Shown in pieces: positions 27,335-33,421 of a stretch of 33,421 nucleotides of DNA. The stretch's first letter is position 1. Each line of letters starts with the position of its first letter. The notes beneath the pieces are model-generated. The model was not told the DNA's origin. It saw only the letters and a program-made list of their open reading frames with translations, and ran no database searches. A program made the position numbers and the translations under genes. Source of the DNA: Okeania sp. SIO3B5 (GTDB lineage: Bacteria; Cyanobacteriota; Cyanobacteriia; Cyanobacteriales; Microcoleaceae); the NCBI RefSeq assembly GCF_010692555.1, contig NZ_JAAHHG010000062.1:1-33421 (forward strand), written 5' to 3'.

Positions 27335-27613
27335 TCAAAAACCACAAGTTGGCGATCGCCCGATAATAGCCCAATCTTTAAAAACACAATGAACTTCGTT
27401 GTTGCTCCCTTTCAAGGGGAAAATAATTCTATCTTCTTGAATAAAATCTATTTTTTCTTCAAGTTCAGAACGTTCTCTCTCAGCTTCTTCTAACTCTCTT
27501 TGATAATTTAATTTATGAGTAGGATTTGGTTCAGTAGCAATAGCTTTTCTTAAGCCACGAATTTTTGTAGACAATACTTCCCATTGTTCTTGAAGCTCAG
27601 TATGTTTATCCAT
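27335..27613 (-). CDS. N-terminal part of the split FHA protein: helical adaptor plus truncated FHA
   Basis: 92 aa as it stands. Residues about 4-60 form a charged helical hairpin (LQEQWEVLSTKIRGLRKAI...LEEAERERSELEEKIDFI) of the type called effector-associated domain (EAD) in bacterial conflict systems. The same pattern ends the peptidase encoded just upstream (LR....E.nP...El..ie.kI). Residues about 68-92 start an FHA domain (VFKDWAIIGRSPTCGF) that stops at TGA after strand 2. One base change (for example from CGA, CAA or TGG) would restore a ~718-residue protein. AGG lies 8-9 nt before the ATG, and the gap to the peptidase gene is 24 nt. A genuine mutation, an assembly error or readthrough cannot be told apart here. 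Confidence 0.8.
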   Translation of the reverse strand: MDKHTELQEQWEVLSTKIRGLRKAIATEPNPTHKLNYQRELEEAERERSELEEKIDFIQEDRIIFPLKGSNNEVHCVFKDWAIIGRSPTCGF

Positions 27614-27637
27614 AAAAGTAATACCTGGTTTTAATAT

Positions 27638-28270
27638 CTAGTCAAATTGTTGTTCAATTTTCTCAATTTTTGATTCAATTTCATCAAGTTCCCTCTGGGT
27701 TTGTTCTATATCTGCATCTCGCTGAAGTTGCACAATAGGATTAACTTCAGTAATACGACTACTACGTAACATAAAGATTTTCTTTCTTAAGTCATCGTAA
27801 TGCACTTGCAATTCACTTAATTCTTGCTCTAAGCGACAACGTTTACCAAATGTCAAACGATTGGAGGGACGTTTAGAGCTAATCTCCATTTGAACTAATT
27901 TACCTAATTCAGTCCAAGCTTCCCTTAAGACTTTAGTAGAAATCAGAAAAGCAGCCTTCGTATTTTCTCTTTTTGTCTCTGCTGCTACTGCCATACCCAC
28001 TACTCCAGCTAATTGCTCATCCCACACAGGCGCACCACTAAATCCTTTCTCCACTTGATAACCAGATACTTTGACATCTTCTATCTGTAGCCAGTTTTTT
28101 CCAGTCAAATCTCGTAATATCCCAGATACCCAAATCCCATCATTATGACCTTTGGGAAAACCAAAAATTCTGATTGGATGCTGCTCTATAAAACTGATAC
28201 AAAGAGTCACATAACGTGACAAATTGATGTTTACTTCCTGCTTCCACTGAGGCCGTCGGCGGTTACTCAT
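27638..28270 (-). pseudogene. 5'-truncated trypsin-like peptidase with C-terminal helical adaptor (EAD-like)
   Basis: 210 codons. From about residue 29 the sequence is the C-terminal lobe of a trypsin-like peptidase of the conflict-system type: IRIFGFPKGHNDGIWVSGIL, WLQIEDVKVSGYQ, then the nucleophile motif KGFSGAPVWDE (Ser in GFSGAP) and GVVGMAVAAE. The lobe with the catalytic His and Asp is absent. Residues about 140-210 are a helical hairpin (LEQELSELQVHYDDLRKKI...IEQTQRELDEIESKIEKIE) matching the N-terminus of the next gene. The first ~28 codons come from the right end of the TnpB element inserted in front, and the ATG overlaps the tnpB stop as ATGA. The peptidase cannot be active by itself; expression would depend on tnpB transcription. 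Confidence 0.82.
28190..28266 (-). other. Right end of the intact TnpB element (probable guide-RNA 3' region)
   Basis: Downstream of the tnpB stop, the GTCAC-ATAAC-GTGAC hairpin (28206-28220) is placed like the right-end hairpin of IS200/IS605 elements. The peptidase-like sequence starts just beyond (about 28186). In this family the guide RNA covers the tnpB 3' end and right end, and its guide part is the flanking host DNA, here the peptidase gene. The exact border was not resolved. Confidence 0.5.
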
Positions 28271-29352
28271 CCACAGGCATTCACGGTCGAACCGACCGCA
28301 TCTCTCAAATTAATACTGGCGTTTAAATCTCTGTCTATTGACAAGCCACATTCTGGACAGTCATAAGTCCTTACATTTAAGGGCATATCTTGAACATGAC
28401 CACAATTCGAGCAAGTTTTTGATGATGGAAAAAACCTATCAACTATTACTAACTCAGAACCGTACCACTGTGTTTTATATTCTAGTTGACGCCTGAATTC
28501 ATAAAATCCTTGGTCTGCTATTGATTTCGCTAGTTTACGGTTAGCTAACATTCCACTAACGTTTAAATCTTCTATGACAATGGTGCCGTGGTTTTTGGCT
28601 AAGTATGTTGTCAATTTATGAAGTGTGTCTTTACGGATGTTAGCTATCTTTCTATGTAGCTTGGCAATTTTGAGTTGTATTTTTCGCCAATTAGCTGAAC
28701 CAATTTCTTTATTCCGGTTTAGATATTGTAGTTGAGAAAGTTTGGCTTCAAACCGGCGATATGACTTGACACTTTCAAAGACTTTTCCATCACTTAAAGT
28801 TGCTAATGTTTTAATGCCTAAATCTACACCTACAACTTCAGTAGTTTTTGGTGTTGGATCAGGAGTAAATTCATAACCCAAACTTAAGTACCAATCACCT
28901 GCGTGTCTACTAATAGTTATTTTTTGAGTAGTTGCTTCAATTGGTTCATAGGTTTTGACAATACCAATAAAAGGTAATTTATGATTCCATCCATTTAATT
29001 CTATTGGTTTTCCAGAATTATCAATTGTAAATGAATCAGACCTACCTTTCTTCTTAAATTTTGGGTATTTTCCTAATCCTTTAAAGAACCTTTTGAATGC
29101 TTCACCTAAGTTGATGAAAGCATATTGGTAAACCTTAGATGACAAGTTTTTCATCCAAGAATATAAAGGCTTTGTGTGGTTAGTAAAAACCTCTCTGAGC
29201 TTACGAATATTTGGCTTGTAACCATCAAGATATGCAGCATTCCATAAACTTAAACCCCAGTTATAAACCCATCTTGAATAACCTGCGTGTTGAGCCAAGA
29301 GGGTTTTCTGCTGGTTATTTAGTTTGAGCTTTGTACGAATTGACTTGTACAT
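28267..29352 (-). CDS. tnpB: TnpB, IS200/IS605-type RNA-guided endonuclease (intact)
   Basis: 361 aa from ATG 29352 (MYKSIRTKLKLNNQQKTLLAQHAG, the usual TnpB start); an in-frame ATG at 29391 would add 13 untypical residues. RuvC-like catalytic residues are all present: VVGVDLGIKTLA (RuvC-I Asp), TIVIEDLNVSGM (RuvC-II Glu), SIDRDLNASINL (RuvC-III Asp). A zinc ribbon lies between the last two (CSNCGH...CPECG). It cuts DNA next to a short target-adjacent motif, using RNA from the element's own right end, and promotes retention of the transposon. No tnpA is present, so mobility would need a Y1 transposase in trans. It sits in the 5' part of the peptidase gene. It is related to the decayed copy at 5677-6865. 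Confidence 0.93.
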   Translation of the reverse strand: MYKSIRTKLKLNNQQKTLLAQHAGYSRWVYNWGLSLWNAAYLDGYKPNIRKLREVFTNHTKPLYSWMKNLSSKVYQYAFINLGEAFKRFFKGLGKYPKFKKKGRSDSFTIDNSGKPIELNGWNHKLPFIGIVKTYEPIEATTQKITISRHAGDWYLSLGYEFTPDPTPKTTEVVGVDLGIKTLATLSDGKVFESVKSYRRFEAKLSQLQYLNRNKEIGSANWRKIQLKIAKLHRKIANIRKDTLHKLTTYLAKNHGTIVIEDLNVSGMLANRKLAKSIADQGFYEFRRQLEYKTQWYGSELVIVDRFFPSSKTCSNCGHVQDMPLNVRTYDCPECGLSIDRDLNASINLRDAVGSTVNACG

Positions 29353-29511
29353 ATTTTTAGCTCTTTTTTGAGTTGACGACTGTATTTTCAATGGTCAGAT
29401 ATAACTAGCGTATTATACTGCTTTATAACGTTAGTTGTCAACTAAGTCAAAGCTCCATCGACTATTATAGTTTGGTTACTATCTATTTTATACCAACGTT
29501 ATCATCATCAT
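29353..29511 (-). other. Left-end side of the TnpB element
   Basis: TTAGTTG-T-CAACTAA (29431-29445) is a 7-bp stem inverted repeat, suitable as the left-end hairpin of an IS200/IS605 element. No peptidase-like sequence is found beyond it, so the missing 5' half of the peptidase gene is not simply displaced to this side. Confidence 0.45.
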
Positions 29512-29622
29512 TAGACATCTCCAAAAAAGAGGTAGTAGGCAGTAGGCAGTAGGCAGTAGGGATAAATAATTGATAATTTATGTGTGAGAATTGATTTTAT
29601 TTTTAATTTCCGGAGATGTCTA
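29512..29622. mobile_element. Family-C MITE-like element (111 bp)
   Basis: Inverted ends TAGACATCTCC (29512-29522) and GGAGATGTCTA (29612-29622). Its heptamer tract is GCAGTAG (about 29531-29560), unlike the GTTCCCT, CCCTACT and GGGAGTA tracts of other C copies. It lies in the leader of the AAA_35-NACHT gene. 29623-29900 is AT-rich and holds one GGCGATCGC site (HIP1 type) near 29718. Confidence 0.78.
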
Positions 29623-29900
29623 TTATTAGAAGCTATTCGAGGAGTATATCTTAAGTAAGAAGCTTGAAATACTGAATTTTCCGAGAATTTTCCGATTGGT
29701 TTTAATCATTCTATCCGGCGATCGCTAACTTTATCTATCATTATCTAACAATATTTTTATCTATCAATAATTTGATAAATTAGGTCAATAAAACTAATCT
29801 AGTTATCACGAAAATTATCTAATACAAATTAAAGTTGCTATAATTGCTAAAATCTATAAATTACAACTTTTTATTTTTTTTCCTTCTGCCAAAATAAGCT

Positions 29901-32900
29901 ATGACAAATTATCAATATCAAGTCGGTGGATGTTTACCAATTGATTCTCCCACCTATATTAAACGTCAAGCAGATTTAGAATTATATCGTGGATTAAAAG
30001 CTGGAGAATTTTGTTATGTTCTTAATTCTCGACAGATGGGTAAGTCTAGTTTGCGAATACAAACTATGGAAGTTTTACAAATGGAAGGAATTATTTGTGC
30101 TGGTATCGATCTAAGTGCAATTGGTAATTTAGATATTACTCCTGAACAGTGGTATGCAAGTGTAATTGACAGTATTATTAGTAGTTTGGATTTATACGAT
30201 CGCTTTGATTTAACAAGTTGGTGGTTTGAGCATAATAATTTATCTTATGGGCAGCGTTTTAGTAAATTTATTCAATTGATTATTCTCAAGTTAATTCCTC
30301 AAAATATTATAATTTTTATCGATGAAATTGATAGTATTCTTAGTTTAAAATTTCGAGTAGATGATTTTTTTACGGTGATTCGTTCTTGTTACGATAAAAG
30401 GGGGCAAAATCAAGAATATAAACGCTTAACTTTTTCTTTTTTCGGTGTAGCTACTCCTGCCGATCTAATTCAAGATAAAGTGCGGAGTCCATTTAATATT
30501 GGTCGTGGAATAGAATTAACTGGTTTTAGTTTCAAAGAAGCTCAACCTTTAGTAACAGGATTAACTACAAAATCTACTAATCCTCAAGCAACATTACAAG
30601 CTATATTAAATTGGACTGGAGGACAACCTTTTCTGACTCAAAAGTTGTGTCAACTTACCCTAAAATCTGATTCTTCTATTCCGAATAATAAGGAAAAAGA
30701 ATGGGTAGAAGATTTTGTCCGAACCACGATAATAGATAATTGGGAAAGTCAGGATGAACCACAACATTTACGGACGATTCGAGACCGTATTTTATTAAGC
30801 GATCGATGCCAGAAGTTGTTATTACTATATCAAAAAATTTATCAGACAAAAGAAGTAAAGGTTAATCAGAGTTCAGAACAATTAGAATTAAGATTAACTG
30901 GATTAGTTGTGCAGCATCGAGGTAAGTTAAAAGTTTATAACCATATTTATGAAGCAATTTTTAATCGAAATTGGATCGATCATGTTTTGGCAGAAGTAGG
31001 AATAGTAAAAGATGGTAATTATCCTCTCAATTCCAATGAAAATTTATCAATGAATCGGCAGGAATATCGGAATTGCAAAATATTGTTGAACAAGGTAAAA
31101 AATTATTGGGTGAAAGGTGTTTTAGAGACTTCTTTGCACGGAAAAGTATTAATTGAACTAGGATTAGAAGAACGAAAAAATGCGGTAAATCGTCCTTGGG
31201 GTTTAGTTTGGCAAGATTTAGAAAGTCCGCAACAAGAATTACCACCAGGTACTCGAATTATTGATAAATTTGATGAGTTAGGTGTAGGGAGAACTTTATT
31301 GATTTTGGGTGAACCAGGTTCGGGAAAAACTACAACTTTATTAGAATTAGCGCGAGATTTAATTAATAGAACTGAAGCTAATCTAACTCAATCAATACCT
31401 GTTGTTTTTAACCTATCTTCTTGGGAGGGAAAAAAACAGGCGATCGCTGATTGGTTAGTTCTTGAATTACATACTAAATATCAAGTTTCTCAACAGATTG
31501 GCAAAATTTGGATACAAGAACAAAGGTTAATTTTACTACTTGATGGTTTAGATGAAGTGAGTAGGGAAAAACGAGAAGATTGTGTGAATGCTTTGAATTA
31601 TTTTTGTCAAGAATATGGGCAAACAGAAATAGTAGTTTGTAGTCGTATTCGTGACTATGAAGCTCTTTCAAGTAATTTGATATTTCAAGCAGCTATCTAT
31701 TTACAGCCTTTAAGTTTAGAGCAAATTCAAGGGTATTTAAAAAATGCAGGTTCAGAATTAGCAGCAGTAAGTAAGGCATTAGAATATGATGTGAAATTAC
31801 AAGAATTTGCCCGGTATCCTCTAATTTTAAGTATTATGAGTTTGGCTTATCAAGGAATATCTATTGAAGAATTACCTAGTCGCAGTAATACTGAACTGAG
31901 AGAACATTTATTTAATGCTTATATCGAGCGAATGTTTAAGCGTCGATCTGTTAGTGTTCTCTATTCTCAGGAGAAAGTAAAAAAATGGCTAAGTTGGTTA
32001 GCAAAGCAAATGGTAAGAGAGTCAGAAACTGTGTTTTTAATTGAACGAATGCAACCCTATTGGCTAGATAATTTAACTCAAAAGAGGATATATAGTATTT
32101 TAAATAGGTCAATTATAGGATTGATTCTTAGTATAGTTGTAGGGTTATGCTTATGGAGAGTATTTTTTTATGATGTTAGGTTAATTATCTATTCTTTAAT
32201 ATCTGGATTAATTTATGGGTTAATATCTGGATTTATTTTAGAAATAAACTCTAAATTTAAGTTGAGTTCAGGTTTAAAGTCGGGAATTATATCTGGGATA
32301 ATATATGCACTAATTATCTGGTTAACTGGTTGGAATTTTGATGCCGGAAGCCATTTATTTGTTAAAATTAGTGACCTAGTTTTTATTATATTATTTGTAG
32401 CTATGGTTTTTGGAAATATTTTTGCTAAGAGTGAGATAATTAATCCAGTAAGTACTATTAAATGGTCATGGAAGCAAGGAGGTCATTATTCAGTTGTAGG
32501 TATGGTTTTCGGATTACTTATGGGTTTACTGGTCAACTTTGTTTCGTTTTTTTTCCTAAATTTAATGCTAGTTAATTCCATAATTTATGGATTAGTTTTT
32601 GTGATAGGAATATCAACAATTTTTGGATTAATTGGTGGCTTTGAAAAAGGGGGGGAATTAGGAAAATCTGAAAATCCTAATCAGGGAATATGGCTTTCAG
32701 TATATAATGCAACGCTTTTGTTTCTGATTGTGGGAATTATTGGTAGTCTATTGATTGGATTAATGGATTATGGTTTAGGGTTACTTAATTATCCTTATAA
32801 CTATAGTTCTTTCAATCATACTTTGATTTTAATTATAGTTTATTCAATAAGTTTTGGTTTGAGTGGTAGCTTAGTTGGAGGAAATAATTCTGGCTTGACT

Positions 32901-33071
32901 TGTATTCGACATTTAAGTTTGCGCCTCATACTTTTTTGGAATCATTATATTCCTTGGAACTATGCTCGTTTTCTTGACTATGCAACCCAGTTAATATTTT
33001 TACAAAAAGTTGGAGGTGGCTACATTTTTATTCATAGATTATTGTTAGAACATTTTGCCAGAATGCTATGA
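29901..33071 (+). CDS. AAA_35-NACHT STAND NTPase with C-terminal transmembrane region
   Basis: 1056 aa with two NTPase modules. The N-terminal AAA_35-type domain has [20 protein letters not shown] (9-28), the P-loop-like [10 protein letters not shown] (42-51), Walker [11 protein letters not shown] (137-146) and [12 protein letters not shown] (239-250). The NACHT module has [12 protein letters not shown] (about 467-477), Walker [12 protein letters not shown] (about 545-555), and a sensor-like [12 protein letters not shown]. After about residue 735 come roughly eight to ten membrane helices rich in Gly/Ile ([27 protein letters not shown]). The tail ends with [35 protein letters not shown], typical of cyanobacterial NACHT-membrane proteins. 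STAND NTPases sense a trigger and oligomerise; here a membrane effector is plausible. It diverges from the peptidase/FHA/kinase operon. Confidence 0.9.
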   Translation: MTNYQYQVGGCLPIDSPTYIKRQADLELYRGLKAGEFCYVLNSRQMGKSSLRIQTMEVLQMEGIICAGIDLSAIGNLDITPEQWYASVIDSIISSLDLYDRFDLTSWWFEHNNLSYGQRFSKFIQLIILKLIPQNIIIFIDEIDSILSLKFRVDDFFTVIRSCYDKRGQNQEYKRLTFSFFGVATPADLIQDKVRSPFNIGRGIELTGFSFKEAQPLVTGLTTKSTNPQATLQAILNWTGGQPFLTQKLCQLTLKSDSSIPNNKEKEWVEDFVRTTIIDNWESQDEPQHLRTIRDRILLSDRCQKLLLLYQKIYQTKEVKVNQSSEQLELRLTGLVVQHRGKLKVYNHIYEAIFNRNWIDHVLAEVGIVKDGNYPLNSNENLSMNRQEYRNCKILLNKVKNYWVKGVLETSLHGKVLIELGLEERKNAVNRPWGLVWQDLESPQQELPPGTRIIDKFDELGVGRTLLILGEPGSGKTTTLLELARDLINRTEANLTQSIPVVFNLSSWEGKKQAIADWLVLELHTKYQVSQQIGKIWIQEQRLILLLDGLDEVSREKREDCVNALNYFCQEYGQTEIVVCSRIRDYEALSSNLIFQAAIYLQPLSLEQIQGYLKNAGSELAAVSKALEYDVKLQEFARYPLILSIMSLAYQGISIEELPSRSNTELREHLFNAYIERMFKRRSVSVLYSQEKVKKWLSWLAKQMVRESETVFLIERMQPYWLDNLTQKRIYSILNRSIIGLILSIVVGLCLWRVFFYDVRLIIYSLISGLIYGLISGFILEINSKFKLSSGLKSGIISGIIYALIIWLTGWNFDAGSHLFVKISDLVFIILFVAMVFGNIFAKSEIINPVSTIKWSWKQGGHYSVVGMVFGLLMGLLVNFVSFFFLNLMLVNSIIYGLVFVIGISTIFGLIGGFEKGGELGKSENPNQGIWLSVYNATLLFLIVGIIGSLLIGLMDYGLGLLNYPYNYSSFNHTLILIIVYSISFGLSGSLVGGNNSGLTCIRHLSLRLILFWNHYIPWNYARFLDYATQLIFLQKVGGGYIFIHRLLLEHFARML

Positions 33072-33421
33072 AGAAAGTTTGAGTTTTTAGGGCTTAGGTT
33101 TTAGGGATTAGACGAAAATACTAAATTATTAAATAAGGAATTAAGATTCAATGTTTGTAGGGCGGGTATCTTGCCCGCGACTGGTGTACTAAAGTGGAAT
33201 CTGCTGTATCAAATAAGGAATTAGGGTTTGCTGAAAAAGTCTTATGGGTGAGGGTAGGAAACAGGAGACAACCCACCCCTAACCCCTCCGATGGAGGGCA
33301 GGGCTGTTTCATTCTCGATAGACACGGAGACACACCAGACACACCAGACACGGGGATAGAGGCTTTTAAACGGCGTTGAACCAAATATTCTCTCAGAGCT
33401 TAAAGACGCGTACTTTGCGCT
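33072..33421. other. Noncoding right edge with family-A end and J module
   Basis: GGGCGGGTATCTTGCCCGC (about 33161-33179) is a hairpin of a common cyanobacterial type and might terminate the NTPase transcript. 33223-33234 (AGGGTTTGCTGA) starts a truncated family-A element with one GGAGACA unit interrupted by a J-like module. ACACCAGACACACCAGACAC is a 9-bp tandem repeat near 33332. Short open frames here are repeat products. Confidence 0.5.

Noticed and set aside
27335-27337. TGA read as selenocysteine
   Set aside because: The position is a non-catalytic strand of an FHA domain and no hairpin of the selenocysteine-insertion type is evident after it.
23171-28270. Toxin-antitoxin pair made of the two small operon genes
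   Set aside because: The two small proteins show no known toxin or antitoxin pattern, and their tight spacing with the kinase is better explained by membership in the signalling operon.

Overview
The window looks like chromosomal DNA of a filamentous cyanobacterium. It is AT-rich. It carries the HIP1-type octamer GCGATCGC at several sites, encodes cyanobacterial-type proteins (GcvP/GcvH, MazG, AAA_35-NACHT and pentapeptide-repeat proteins), and is filled with heptameric tandem repeats (STRR type) and small palindromic insertions. Roughly two thirds is coding. Most of the noncoding third can be assigned to repeat families. The species cannot be named from this alone.

Layout: (1) 1-5549: an FAD-dependent oxidoreductase and two family-2 glycosyltransferases, all on the + strand, probably for surface glycan or glycolipid synthesis. 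They are separated by 0.6-1.2 kb of nested MITE-like elements. (2) 5550-7814: a decayed IS200/IS605-type tnpB, then a block of nested elements. (3) 7815-15026: gcvP and gcvH (glycine cleavage, - strand), about 3.9 kb apart, with a membrane pentapeptide-repeat protein and a small secreted protein between them. (4) 15133-22429: alpha/beta hydrolase, mazG flanked by direct copies of a ~300 bp structured noncoding element, a CBS-like histidine kinase and a secreted TPR protein. (5) 23171-33071: the most interesting part. A - strand operon encodes a trypsin-like peptidase remnant with a helical adaptor (effector-associated-domain style), an adaptor-FHA-TM-FHA protein, a Ser/Thr kinase, a small beta-rich protein and a small membrane protein. 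An intact TnpB element sits at its head, and a divergent AAA_35-NACHT-transmembrane STAND NTPase lies beyond that.

Region 5 resembles the protease/adaptor/STAND NTPase conflict or signalling modules of multicellular bacteria. The peptidase and the FHA protein share the same helical adaptor, so they may interact. The kinase is translationally coupled to the FHA protein, and phosphothreonine recognition by FHA would link them. The locus is damaged: TnpB insertion removed the 5' half of the peptidase gene, and one in-frame TGA splits the first FHA domain.

Repeat families named here by their ends: A = AGGGYTTGCTGA (4-bp AAAT duplication); B = ATATCATGTCCGG; C = TAGACATCTCC; D = TTACCTCTCC...GGAGAGGCTTTAAA; E = ~130 bp module with ATTACGCCTTAAAAGGCGGGG; G = ~27 bp hairpin AGCATTTCCTGCGGAATGCT; H = GTAAGCATTCAGC (8-bp duplication); J = G-run module, GGAGGGG-spacer-AGGGGTGGG; K = 29 bp unit; L = TnpB-less IS605-like element. 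Several interruptions can be proven inside this window by comparing filled and empty copies.
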